Source of the DNA: Burhinus oedicnemus
Lineage: Eukaryota; Chordata; Aves; Charadriiformes; Burhinidae
DNA length: 64,000 bases
Reading direction: 5' to 3'
Assembly: GCA_008921705.1 (NCBI GenBank)
Contig: VFFE01007605.1
Span: 3,912,120 to 3,976,119 of the forward strand
The stretch's first letter is position 1; each line of letters begins with the position of its first letter. Shown here piece after piece: positions 27,567 to 40,143 of the stretch. Position numbers and translations under genes: made by a program. A model generated the notes under the pieces. That model had not been told where the DNA came from. It saw only the letters and a program-made list of their open reading frames with translations, and did not search any database.

Positions 27567-27834
27567 CATAGAATCATAGAATCGTCTAGGTTGGAAGGGA
27601 CCTTTAAGATCATTGAGTCCAACCATCAACCCAAAACTGCCAAACCCACCACTAAACCATGTCCGTCAGCACCACGTCTGCCCGTCTGTTAAATACCTCC
27701 AGGGGTGGCAACTCCACCACTGCCCTGGGCAGCCTGTTCCAATGTCTGACAACCTTTTCAGGGAAGAAATTTTTCCTAAGATCCAATCTAAACCTCCCCT
27801 GGTGCAACTTGAGGCTGTTTCCTCTTGTCTTATA

Positions 27835-27866
27835 ACTTGTAGTAACAGTGATACTTGTAGTAACAG
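27835..27866 (-). repeat. 14-bp duplication inside CR1
   Basis: ACTTGTAGTAACAG occurs at 27835-27848 and again at 27853-27866, separated by TGAT. CR1 copies normally have one such segment at this place, so this is a copy-specific duplication. It shifts the frame of the decayed pol remnant. Confidence 0.85.
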
Positions 27867-27877
27867 GGAGAAGAGAC

Positions 27878-28106
27878 CTACCCCCCCTCGCTACACCCTC
27901 CTCTCAGGTAGCTGTAGACAGCAAGAAGGTCTCCCCTCAGCCTCCTTTTCTCCAGGCTGAACACTCCCAGTTCCCTCAGCTGCTCCTCAGGAGACTTGTG
28001 CTCCAGACCCCTCACCAGCTCCATTGCCCTTCTCTGGACACGCTCCAGCCCCTCAGTGTCTGTCTTGTCGTGAGGGGCCCAAAACTGAACACAGTACTTG
28101 AGGTGC
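27878..28106 (-). pseudogene. CR1 pol C-terminal fragment
   Basis: Open stretch encoding the CR1 segment from YCVQFWAP through [11 protein letters not shown] and [20 protein letters not shown], ending at a stop at 27878 near the internal duplication. The 28 or so codons upstream of it in the same frame (to 28162) are host flanking sequence, so the methionine there is not a real start. It lacks all catalytic motifs and cannot function. Confidence 0.9.
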
Positions 28107-30401
28107 ATGTCCCTCTGAACCTGCATGCCCACAGCAGCCAGCATCTTCCTCCATTTCCACATGTAGTCTCATTTCTCCCCTACCAGCGCTAATGTACAGC
28201 TCTGAGCTGACCCAATGTGGTCGTACAGTGTCACAATAATTTTGACATCAAACCACACAGGTGAGTTCAGTCAGAGGCTGAGATGGAGATCTCAGAAAGC
28301 CTGGACTCACACGGTTATAACCGCCTCATGCGGAGAGTGATTGCCCTTGGGATAGAGCAGAGACCAACCGGTGATGTGGAAAACCGGTTGACAGCAGAAA
28401 CTGAAGCAATAAAGTGCAAGGTGAAAAAAAAAATAAACTTTTTTTTTTAATGTTATCAGCAATTAGGTTTTTAATTTTTCCCCAGAATAAGTATGTCTGA
28501 AATATGGGTCATACTCATCATATGTTTTCACTGGAGAAGATAATACAGGTATTATACAGTGCAGCACACTGAAGTATAGTGTCTTGATCCCACCTGTTTT
28601 TAATTGGAAAATACTGTGAGCAGGTATTGCATTAGTCTTTGCAGGTCTTCTGTCAAAACCTTTCTGTAGTCAAAAGGTGCAAGGCAGGTTTAAAGTAACC
28701 AAATTGGTGTCTCCTTCATTGGCAGGCTTTACTGAAAGTAGGAACGTTTTTATGCGCTCAATATTTTCTCACTCAAGACAAGTTGGATATTTTCTATCAG
28801 ATTATCAGCAGGCGGTAATATTTTGATGCTCTAATGCTACTGAAATAAAGACATCACAAAAGGCACACTGTAAGATTTTTATCTCGAGGAAATCTAATGC
28901 TATACGTCACTTTGAATTTTAGTTACACATCCTTACACCATAAAGAGCAGTAGGTATTTTGGCTGCATAGCAGAACCAATCTTCTAGGTACAGCCTTTCC
29001 CAGCTGTATGGCATTTCACCCTTACCTTTTTTAATACAGCATTATAAGACAATAACTATTAGCGCAAAGAGCTTTAAAGTCACACCATGTGAAAGTTTAG
29101 ACTCTTGAGGAATACAGCAGCCCCTAAAGACACGAAGCACCACCAGGATGACAAGCAGAGTAGACCTTCCCTTCCATGTCAACAAGTATTTTAAATCCTT
29201 GTTGAAAAAGCTCCACAATTACATTATGAGGGAAAGTATCTGAGCAAGTAAATACTCCGTGATTTCCCCTGATACAAGGGCATGCTGCCAGTGAGTCACT
29301 GAGACATCTCAAGATCACTTTGTGGTTCAGGCAGGAGCTGACGAACAGTTCATGGTAGGTAATGAGGAAAAAACTTCATCAATTAGGGAGCTGGGAAACC
29401 TTCCCACAGGAGAAAGGAGTTTTCCCATTTATGTTACAAATGATCCCTTGCAAGGAAAGGATTAAGGAAGATGGCCCAAGACACACGTGCAGCCCATAAC
29501 AGCACCCTTCTGTTGCTGACAGATTATCTATATAAAATGCCAAATACTAAAGTAACTATTCCCTGGGCTCTAGAGGGGAAGACTTCATCTCAGTTTGTTT
29601 GGAAAGAGAAATCTTCCCTTATTTCATAGCTCAATCATAGAGAGTGGTCAGAGACACACAGGTGAGGCGAAGGAGAGCAGATCTGCTGAGGAAGGGGACA
29701 TCTGCACAAATGAGGAGCAGAGAAGAGAGAGGAACGCAGTGTCCATGGGATGGATCCACGTCTTAGTACCAAAGAGTTTTTCCAGCCAGGTGTTTTGTCA
29801 CAGACCTTCCTGCCTACTCGTAATGAGGGAGAATAAAGTTGACATTCACCAGTTAACACTGCTGGGGCAGTGAGACAATTACAGGAATAAAATCTGCTCC
29901 ATCAAAAGGACTGATGGCCATCTCTAACCTCATACCTACCGGTATTGCTGACCAAAACAGCTGTTAGAGGTCATAAGGAATGGAGACTTATGTTGTTGAT
30001 GTCTTTGTTAACTGCCCCTCCCTCCTCTGCAGTGGCACACCAGTATTGCTCCTTGCAAAAGTCTCAACGAAGCAGCAGGTATTACCTGAACCAGCCTTTT
30101 TTGTAAGTGTTTCAGCTGCCCTTAATGTAAGAAAATTAAATTAAATAAAAATAAAACCAAACCACTAACACAGCAGGACAAGAATCAATTTTGCTTTAAA
30201 ATGATTACTCAAACCTGATGATGAGCTTATACAAGCAAAAATATTACCAAGTTGTGCATTTTCCCTCCGTGGCCTTCATTCCCTGTGAAGTCTTGTTGCC
30301 CCGTGTGGAAACTCCCCACCTGGCAGCAGTCCTGCAGTTGGGCCAGGGCCACAGACTGCCTGGTGTGCCCAGGGTACCAGCTACCACCAGAGACCTGCTC
30401 G
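28107..30401. other. Unique non-coding DNA, no gene seen
   Basis: Single-copy sequence between two CR1 pieces. It contains an A10/T10 inverted repeat (28424-28448). Open frames are at most 92 codons and unrecognisable. Nothing else is supported. Confidence 0.6.
28424..28448. repeat. A10-TAAAC-T10 inverted repeat
   Basis: Ten A then a five-base spacer then ten T, a perfect A/T hairpin. It has no GC stem, so it is not a classical terminator and probably reflects homopolymer growth. Confidence 0.75.
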
Positions 30402-30477
30402 AGAATCATATAATCATAGAATCACTGAGGTTCAAGAGACCTTTAAGATCATCAAGTCCAACCATAAACCTAACACT
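30402..30477 (-). mobile_element. CR1 LINE 3'-end fragment
   Basis: A 76-bp scrap of CR1. The left end, AGAATCATATAATCATAGAAT, is the inverted terminal repeat region, followed by the characteristic ACCTTTAAGATCATCAAGTC block. It contains only 3' untranslated region. It is in the same orientation as the copy 2.3 kb upstream, but the two are separated by unique DNA and look like independent insertions. Confidence 0.9.
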
Positions 30478-33400
30478 CAGGAACATCCATGCGAAGAAAT
30501 TTCTGATGCCAAATATATGCTCCAGAAGTTTGTTTCCGAGGGTTATGCTCAGTCGAAGAACAGGGGTTGGCCCAGCATGTCCCTTCTGCACTCAAAGAAA
30601 TACCTTGTAATGAAACATCCATGAGAAAGTCTATGCAGCTTTGAGGAATTATTTAGAGCTAACTAATGTTTAAAAACAGCAGCTTTTTTGTGGATAATTT
30701 GCACACAATAAGGAAGATGGGATTTGTCAAACAAACTGTGCACTCAACAGAAGCTGCTAAAAAGCTTCCATAGGTTACCGAGCCATTTTTAGGCTCAGGA
30801 TGTCTTATGAATATTTCTCTAAGCTGCCTGGTTTCCAACCAGCTGTACTGGCACATCGTCCCACTAGATGCAAGTTGAATTTACATGGTGTGTTCAGATA
30901 ATCAGAGCTGTGATCATTTACATGAAACAAACAAGACAAATATTTAAACAAATAAACAGTCTATGGTTTTATGAAAACATGATGACTGCATAATTAATTC
31001 TTCCCAGGCACTGTGAATTCCTACATGGTTTGAACCGATGTTTTCAGAATGTGACATTTAAAAAAGAGCAGAAAAGGCACTGGGGCAAGTCTGAGAAGAT
31101 TGCCTTTCATGGTGCTGGTGCCTTGGCACTGCAACGAGCCAAGAGGACTTGGTGGGCAGCCAGGTGGGCTCCTACCCCATTCCTCAGCGTTGTCCAGGCA
31201 TCCACAGCCCACGCTGCTCCTCAGGAAGGAAAGGCTTCCCACAACTTGTGGAGCTCAGAGACCAAAGGCTGAAAAACACCCCAGGGGTGCCCAGCACTAC
31301 AGCTGGAATATCTTCTCTGCTACCTTTCATTTTCTCATCCTCCTGAAATGCTAAGATTAATGACTTTGCAAAGTCTGCCCAAGCACTCTCCTCTGGATGT
31401 TCCACTTGAGGACACCCCGTTCCCTCAGCCACTTCCACATGACCCAGTCACTGGGACAGTAAGCCCCATTTTGATCTGAAATTCTTCATATTAATAATGT
31501 CATACATTACATTTGACAGCCTCTAACCGATTCTCTGACTTCTATATGGCAAAAACTTCTGGCAGTGTTATTGGCTTTCCCTTTTTTATTAACTGCTCTG
31601 ACTGGCAGCGAAATCCCCAGCAGAAACAGATGCTCCCAGGGGAATTTTTTAAAGGTTAGATCCTCTCATGCTGATGCAACGTTTTTGTCATTATTCAAGA
31701 AGACAGATTAATCACTTAGGCCTATATCCTAATCACAGCAGGGGAAAAAAGTCAGTCAGGTGCTTAAAAGAGGTTTAAGCATTTAAATATACTTCACAAA
31801 TTTAGTCCCTGGTAATCAAGTACTGGAACAGGGAGAGCAGCAAAAGGGGAGAATCAGACAAAGGAATGGATGTTCATTACAGGCCCAAAGAGGATGATGC
31901 AACAGAGCATCAGGAATGGAAAACATAGCTGGTGAGATGTAGGAAACTGGGTTTTTTCTTGACAAGAAGGTAGAGACTAGCACAAAGAGTACCAGCCCTG
32001 CAAGCACAGTAAAAATGGTCATAATTCACAGCTTCTGAGGACACTGAAGCTACAAGCCAAAGTCACTCACAAATGGATTCTGTAGGTTATGCTGGAAAAA
32101 AGCTCCATAGTTTCTCAAAAAACCATGATACTGTACTGCATTCCTACACTCAAGTGAGAACATACAGGCCATGAAAAAACAGCATACAAATTGTCCTTCA
32201 AGATTCATCATTCATTATAACTCTACGTTCAGTCCATTAGTCCACTTTGCCCTTCTACATCCACAATACAAAAAGAGGATAATAGTTACTTTTTGGAGAC
32301 ACTCATTGTGGAGAATCCAACTCACCTTAAAAGGACTTGAGATTAATGATCTGAATTGAAACATTTAACTACCTTGATCACAGAGACTCTTGTGATGTGT
32401 GAGATATTATTGAGAAAAGTCTAATGAAATTAGTTATGTTGAATATGTTTATGGTTAATGGAAGAGTGGAGCAAGAGCCATTTTAGCCATCTAATGTGTG
32501 AAAATGAACAATTGTCTCCTGGAATGACAATGGGCTACAGAATAAACCTTTTAAGTATGTACTAAATCCATTACCAGCTCCCATTTGAACCAAACCATTT
32601 TGGATGCATCAATGGCTATTGACAATCTGTCTTCCAGAACTTACACACTAAAACGCTTCGTCTTATGTTTTCTTGTTGTGTACTGGGGAGGCAGATGGTT
32701 AGACTTCTTCCCTAGGTGGAAAGTCTTTATCGGCAATACAAAAATGTGTTTTAAATATCAGTTCCTCCTCAGATGCACCTTTAGTATGGCAGGACACCAG
32801 TGAAATAGAGGACCTTTTCTCTAATTTTCCTTCCTGAAGAATTTCTACTTTGCTTCTGCTCCAAAAATGTTGCCTTTAAAGGGATTTCTATTGTCTCAAC
32901 AAGCAAATGCTGCAGCTAACACATCCATTTAGCCCAAGTTTCTTGGGATCCAGATTACATCATTTCTACAGGCAGGTGCATGATTTCTTTCCCATAAGTT
33001 TACAGTGCCCCTGACATAGCTCTGAGTAGACGGAATTGAACATCGAGAAGATAGAACTGAATATTACCTCCAGCACAGGAGGTGAAAGAGCATTCTTGGC
33101 CCCTTGCGATGGCAAACTTCCTTTGTGGAGCTGGGCCTCAACTTTTGCGGTCACACAATTAGAAGACTTATTGAGGTGCCTAAGGAATACCCCACAGAGA
33201 AAGGCCAATGTCCACCTCCCATGACTGACAGAGAACTTTCCTGTAACAAATAGGAAACAGCATCTTACAAAAATATAGCAAAGGCAGCCTGGTCTTTCAT
33301 TTCCAGCTGAAGAAGAAATATTCAGCATGATACATTATGACTTTAAGTGTTCCCTAAAGACAGTGATCGAGCAGCCTGTTGTGTCCAGAGTACACAGACA

Positions 33401-36400
33401 GCTACACAACAGGAAGAATTAATGAGTGTTTTCTGTGTTACAAGCAATTATTTTGGGACAGAACAGAAAAGGGTGCTCTGGAAAGGATAAACAAATTTGA
33501 AAGACAGTGCCCAGAACACTCTTCTGCATGACAGTCACCTCAGCTGGTTTAGGGATGGACTGGAAAGTTTGGGTAAACTTGCATTTTCTTCATGTCTTCA
33601 CTCTAAGCCCACGGTTGACTAGCTGAAATCTGCTGAGCGTAATGAAACCTCATAGGACATTCCATTGATTCGAAGACTTAAGGGATATCCCTCAGACAGA
33701 CAGGGAGTCAGTGGATCTCTCGGGACAGGCGCTCTTCGCCAAACATATCACTCCACCACAGGTTATAGTGCCCAAAGGGTGTTTGTCCTCCCTACCTCCC
33801 GCTGTTGAAGGGCAAGCCCTCCTTTCTGGAATTCCCTTCCTGCCCCACAAGGCCAGTTGGAGGAGTCCATCTGCTTTCCCAAGTTCCTTTCCAACCCAGC
33901 TATGGATCATGCTCAAGGTCCACTTGACTGAGCAGTGCAGACCAGCCCCGGGTCCTTTGGTTCTTAGAGGCCATATCATTGTTCCCCTAACAAGTTTATC
34001 TTCCATCATACCAAACACTCCCGCTTCATAAATTGTGCAAAGGTATATTTTGACAGGTGAAGTATATTTTCTTGTTGCTGAGCCATGGTGGAGCTCATCT
34101 GTTCAAATCAGCTCCCAGATTGTTTACATTCCTGTGACAGAGTCCTGTCCATCACAAAGTCAATATAAGGTCCAATTGTTAACGTCAAATGGCTCTTAAC
34201 TCTCCAGGAAAGCCAGCCATTGATCTCTGAAGCCCCCTGACGCTCCTCCCTGTGAACTCAAGATGAATGAACAGAGCCAATCCCATGGGGCTTGCAGGCT
34301 GTACCTGCTCAAGGCCATGCACAATTCCCTAAATACCATTGCTTTATCTGTCCCTGTTCCGGGTTTTGTTGCTGGACTTTTAGTTCGAATGAAATTTGGC
34401 TGAAAAAAAGTATTTATCAGCTCATGCACAAAAACGCTCAAGGCAGCGTCCTGCAATAATCTAAATAAAGTAATTCTCTTCAATGACCCGGCTCAGAGAG
34501 GTAGAGCTGAGAAAGGAAAGTTTCTGCACTGATTCCAACTTCATATGCAGACAGACAATAGAGTAGTTTTCTTTGTAAACTTAAAAGAATCACAACAAAA
34601 GTGTTGGGACTTCGCCTAAATTCCAGACTTCTAATTCCGTCACATAACAAAGCTGACATCGTTTGTCTTCCTTCCAGACATTACAGCAGTAGCCAGCAAT
34701 TTAAACCACATCCTTCAGTACTTGTCAGATTAGCTGAAATCTCTTCCTAACATGCAGGACAGAATGAGCTTAAAATTAATAAAAAGAAATGGGAGATTGC
34801 CCAAAGTTATATAGAGTGTATTTAGTGTTTAAAGACCTGATACAGACTCTACTGGAATGTTCCTATTAACTTCATTAGATGCTGAATCATACACTTGGAC
34901 TACTGCAAGTATATAGGTACAAAAATGAACACAAAAGAGCAGCTCACCTTCTATCTCTGATCGCTACTCAGAACAGAAAGTCTGGCATATTATGGGAAAG
35001 TATGCATTTTAGAGGAATTTATAAATCTTTAAAATTTATAGGTTATTTCTTAAAAAGAGGAATTTAACACACACAATTGAAAATGAAAATCTTAGTACCT
35101 TTTCATCCAAAGTAATGAGGAAATGCGTTTATTCTTTACTCTGCAAATCTCCTTATTTCAGTAGACAGCACTTTTAAAATGCTGCTGTACATTTGTCATG
35201 GCGAAGGCATTTCTTTTTCAGATTCCCAAGTACATGCTCTTCTGGAAAAAAGTCTCTCCTATTGTCCTAGGGATATTTTGTACAGGGTACAGACAAGGAA
35301 ATATGCATTTTCACTCTTCCCCGAGGAATTGAAGACATTATGCTTCAATAGTTAATTCTTTCCCTTCCTGAAGCACACCTTGTGCCTATGCAGATCTTCA
35401 GTCAAATACATGGTGCATTACAGCAGAATTTAGAGAGCAGAATCTGTCCATCGTTGTGGTGATAAAATTTCACGCAAAAAAAGAAGAGTTACCCTGTGTA
35501 CAACCATACTTACAGATATAATTGTAAAACTCAGCCAAGTGTTCAGACTAACCAATAATTTATTTGTCAAGTTTCATTTATTTGTCTTAAAAATGTTCAA
35601 GAGAAGATGTTAAATTTATTCTTGACATTTCCCCCCCTGTAGATAATAGCTTGCGTAAACATGGTATGAATATTCAATGTTCAAGCCTTAAAATTTGGAC
35701 TGTCAGTTAGTTACATAAATCATGTAGTATTATTGCTTTTCCTTCATGACGTATGTAACTAAGCAACAAATCATGAATTTAAATATTAAATTTATTACGT
35801 TCTGCCCTTTTAACAGTCATAAGTGATGTAGAGACCTCAGCTCAGCAGGAGGTGGCTTGTGCTCTCCTAAAGGTGAAGAATCAGAGAAACACATCAACTC
35901 AAAATCCAAACCATGCTGCCTGTTCTAGATTAGAATTTACATAACGAGTTTTATTGTCCTGGCAAGGCTCAATTTCCCAGTTATTCCCAAAAATGAATTC
36001 AAAATACCAAGAATGGGGTCAAGCCTAGACTTGCTCTTGAAATTAGATGACAATGCAGAAAGACCTACATGTCCACGGCCACCACTTCGCTGCCGGTTGC
36101 AAATTCCCAGAGCACCTAAAGAATTCGTAAGTCTAGCTGCAGTTAGTTGCCATCAAAAATGGGATGTGCTTAAGACAAAGAGCTGGAAGAGCAGTGCAAA
36201 GCTCTCTTCAAAAGAGTTGGAAGTGACATTTGTCATTTAAAACAAAAATTGAAGACTTCTAAGAGAAAAAATGGCAGAATAACCTTAGAGTAAGAGGTAT
36301 TAAGGTACTAAAGGGAGTAACCTTTAAAGCCTGCCTACAAAATAGATCCCTGAAGTCCTGAATCATAGTAGCAGAGGGGAGGAAGAGAGCCTTGAAATAA

Positions 36401-39400
36401 ATGCACATTAGTCCAGAAATCTCCCAGAGACAAAGGAAAGCGCAGAAGTTTCATGCTAAACTATTTTATTTCTTCGATAAAACCTGAACTCCTAAGTAGC
36501 ACGGAGTGCAAGAGGAAAGGAGAAAGAAAGGATAATAGGAGGGGAAATAAATCTCTCTTTTTAAATGCATTTAGCAGTGTAGTGATAGGGGTAGCGATTA
36601 CACTCAATTTAATCTGAATGGATAACGCAGTCCAGGATATTATCTGTAGTTTTCTTAAAATCTCCTCTGAAACACGGCTTTAGCATTTCTTTCTGCAGCA
36701 GTAGCTTTGCTCCCCGGCTGTGCTGTTTCCCATGGCACTCTGCTGCTCGGGTCAGCCCTCTGAAAAATGGGCCTTGTGACACAGCAGAGAAAAAAATAGT
36801 TTAATTCAAGGGAGAAACTGAACTGGTGAATGGGGTGGCAGGAGTCCTGAGCTGGTTAATTTAGGGAAAATTATATGTACCGCTTGTCTAAAACAGCATG
36901 GGATCCACCAGTAACAAAAGTCAGTTGCTGTTACTGTTAACCAGACAAGACGAGAGAAAAGGGATTGCAGGAAGACCTACCCAAAAAAATCAGCTATTTG
37001 CATTCACCTGCTTTGTGCAGCCTTTGTGAAGCTGAGAAACCATTCACCGTTTTGCAATAACAGGTTGCAATAACAGGTTGTATCTGTAATATTGCAAATT
37101 AGCATACCTCAAGTTGTGCAGTCCAGATGGGTTACAGCTCCTGGCTGCTCCAGCTTGCCGTCCTGGTCAAAGATGCACGCTACCCGCTGTCACAGGGATG
37201 CAGGAATGGGTGACCCCAGTTGAAATTCAGGAGGTTTCTGTTCTGAATTCACTTCACTCATTCACTTCAGTGAATACCCTATGGCAGGATTACACCTCCT
37301 GAATCTCTCACCTTGCTCCATGTTCACATCTTCTTCGAAAGTTGCTACCTGGATACTGGACTAAGATTACTTTATGTGACCTAATAACACAGTGCCAAAT
37401 ATGGGATAGACAAAATAGATGATGAAGATAAGTTCTATTTTTACGGCAAACTTCCTACTGGTGCTTAATTAACAACATTATAAGGGCTAATCACTTGGTG
37501 GTTCCTACCTCCACTCATTTTCTCGGTGGCACAAGGGCATGCGACAGGGGTGAGTGGCTGTACCATGTCTGCTTGGAATAATCTGTCACTTCACAAAGGG
37601 CTGTGGTGCCATTAACTGGGTTAATTGGGTTCATAGTTGTTGCTAATCCAGACATCTGTGCTCAGCTGCTGCCACTTCAGAAGAAAAAAAGAAGCTAAAC
37701 ACAAGTTCCTTGAAATGCTGGCCATGAGAAACTTGTCCCCAGACAGCTTTTACATCACAAAGGAGTCCTGGAGAGAAAGAGGGTGCACAGGGGAGAACCC
37801 TCTTGGCTGGTGAAATTTTCCTAGTTTCAGAAGTTATTTCCAGAAACACAGTTTCCAGAATATGAACCCCTGGTTTCCCAGAACAAACGTGGGAAAATTC
37901 CTAGGTAAATAACACTAGGAAGGCAAATGGGATTTGGCAAAGGGAAAATATCAAGGGAATTCTTTTAGCTAGCAAATCATTTATGTTTTAAGTCATCATC
38001 AATACTGGAGATGTCTCAATTCCTCTGTAGTACCTTTCTCAGAAAAAAATACTGGGAGGAAGAAGTTTTTATTTTCTGGCTCACAGATGGAGAGATGCTA
38101 TCTCTCTCTTTCCAACTGAAGTGGGCAGAGGATGAGGAAGCTCTAATTACTATGAGTAACAAAAGAGCTACTGGTAAATGGTAATTTAACTTAGCGAATG
38201 TATTGAATTAGGCAGCATTTTGTGGAAACCCACAACTAAAGAGATTTTTTATGAACAAAATTGAGAGGTTTTGGCTTCTTCTTTCCCTGTAGCTAACATT
38301 TAATGTATAACTGTTCTCAGTGATTGACATTACATTTTAGATGAGAGTTTTGTTTTGGTTTTTTATCTGCTCTAGAGAGTGACACTAAATTATTTCATGG
38401 GATTAGCGATTTAAGTAATGTGAGTAGGTTGGTTGTCATGATTAGCAGAAGCTAAAGCAAAGCAGCATTTGCTAACTGCAGAGAATTGAGACGATGTGGC
38501 TGGCCGCAGCGGCTTATTAAATGTATAATGAGCTCAGGCAACTTATAAAAGGAATCAAAATTCTGTAATGCAGGGAAGCACAGTTCCTGAGTACCAGCAT
38601 ACTCCTGTAAGACTCTGAGGTGACATGAGATTATTATGAAGTATTTAGTGAACAGACATTTAATTGAACACGTGAGTATAGGAAAAAGAATTTGGGACAG
38701 TGCGCTTTTCTGAGAACAATTTCAAACTTTGGCTTAACCAAGCCAATAATTGCCACACTGCAATGCTGCTGAGGTGGGAATCGGCCTCTCTTCTTTCATC
38801 GTGGACCATTTTTACCCAGCACTAAAGTATCACCATTTGAATCTATACATTGCTTCTGGAGATCTTTTTTGGCTTTCTGTCGTCTGCTATACTTAAATTC
38901 CCCCGGCATCAGAATTCTCCCACTTTAATCAGGCCCTGCTTTGATTTCAGACACTATCCTCCTGACTTTGCCTTGCAGACCTTTCTCTCTGCAGCTGCGG
39001 TCTCTCAAAGAGATCTCAGCAGGCCTGCCTCCAGCCTTCCCGATTCAGCTGATGCAGTTGCTACCAGTCTGCAATGTAAAATAATGTTTTCAGCAACTCC
39101 TAAATTGTTGACTTCTACAAAACACATACAGCTTACCTGCATCATCTTCCTAAAAATGCACCGCTTCCAATGAAGTAAGACTTCCTTCATATGGCATTTA
39201 CATGGTATGTCCCCAAAGAGATGCAAATCTTTATCGCTAGAAAGAGCAGGTCCAGCGTGCTGTTCAAACACAGGATACGTGGCAGGTGATGTAAATCTCA
39301 TCGGACAGTGTGAGAAATTGGAAACAGCTGTAGGCAAGTGAGAGCACTGCCAAGAGCAGCTTTATCAAGGTTCAATCAATTTGGGGGATTTTCCTTGCAG

Positions 39401-40130
39401 GCAGGCAAGAGACTCCCCATTTCCATCAGGTCAGCGACACCCCCTCATTTCTCAAACCCAACAGTTACTGAGTTCTGTTACCGAGTCCAGCACAGAAACA
39501 TCCCTGCTGCTTTCTGGTTGTGCTGTACAATCCTAAAGTGTGTATTCCTCCTGCCTCCCGAACTCCTCAGGGCTATCTGGGAGCAGAGGGCGAGACTCTA
39601 CAGAGGATGGCAGTAATATTTGGGTTATGCCATCCTCCGAGCAGGTGAAGAAGCAAGATATTGTAAATGGTGATGCAAACCGAGGGTTGCAAGAGCTTGG
39701 CTACCTTTTTAGCACTTAACTCGCACAGCATAATCCCAAGAAACCTGGATTCTATTTGCAAGTTCTGTCGTTACCGATACTTTCCAAACTGTCATGCTGA
39801 GAGGGCTCCTCCAGCACTGCGCTTAGAAGATACATGATGAACACGATGTACCACCAAAGGTGTTGGAGCAAGACTTACAGGAGTACGGCACGGCATGTGA
39901 ACCAACAGAGGAGAATATTAAGCATGAAACTTGCACTGAGTATTAGCAAAATTTGGGAATCTGCCTCCTTTCCACACCTTGAATATCTTTAAAAATCCCA
40001 TCCCTAATGAAATCCAGGTGCTGGAATTGATGAGGGTCTGCAAGCGAAAGGAAAATATTAATTTGGCCCAGACTCCATAGCATTGTGCTTATTAGGCAAT
40101 TTGCTGATTTGGGGAAATATGTGCTACCTC
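30478..40130. other. Unique non-coding DNA, no gene seen
   Basis: Nearly 10 kb of AT-rich single-copy sequence with very little of any kind of repeat. Open frames are 60-120 codons with no recognisable domains. A purine-rich run near 36509-36550 and the 13-bp tandem repeat at 37052 are the only low-complexity features I noted. No RNA gene or transposon is recognisable. Confidence 0.6.
37052..37077 (+). repeat. 13-bp tandem duplication
   Basis: Two perfect copies of TTGCAATAACAGG head to tail, with the first three bases of a third. Each copy contains TTGCAATA, close to a C/EBP-type half-site, but slippage is sufficient explanation. Confidence 0.85.
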
Positions 40131-40143
40131 GGGGTGGGGGGGG
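40131..40143 (+). repeat. G-rich homopolymer tract
   Basis: G4-T-G8 run in otherwise AT-rich DNA. Its length is uncertain because such runs are error-prone. Confidence 0.75.

Larger units (their letters stand above)
27567..28106 (-). mobile_element. CR1 LINE, 5'-truncated copy
   Basis: Reverse-oriented CR1. Its 3' terminus is preserved at the plus-strand left end as CATAGAATCATAGAATC, followed by the very typical GGTTGGAAGGGACCTTTAAGATC block. The element runs leftward from about 28106, where similarity fades after the segment encoding [10 protein letters not shown]. Length is about 540 bp, so only the last part of pol and the 3' untranslated region remain. It contains a private internal duplication (27835-27866). 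The pol segment ([20 protein letters not shown]) is nearly the same as that of the copy at 48.6 kb, placing the two in the same or sister subfamilies. Confidence 0.96.

Noticed and set aside
28424..28448. A/T hairpin considered as a terminator
   Set aside because: No GC stem and the wrong kind of genome. It is a homopolymer inverted repeat.
29630..29661. 32-bp segment bounded by CTTCCCTTATTTCATAG and GTGAGG
   Set aside because: Micro-exon size with no reading-frame support. Expected by chance.
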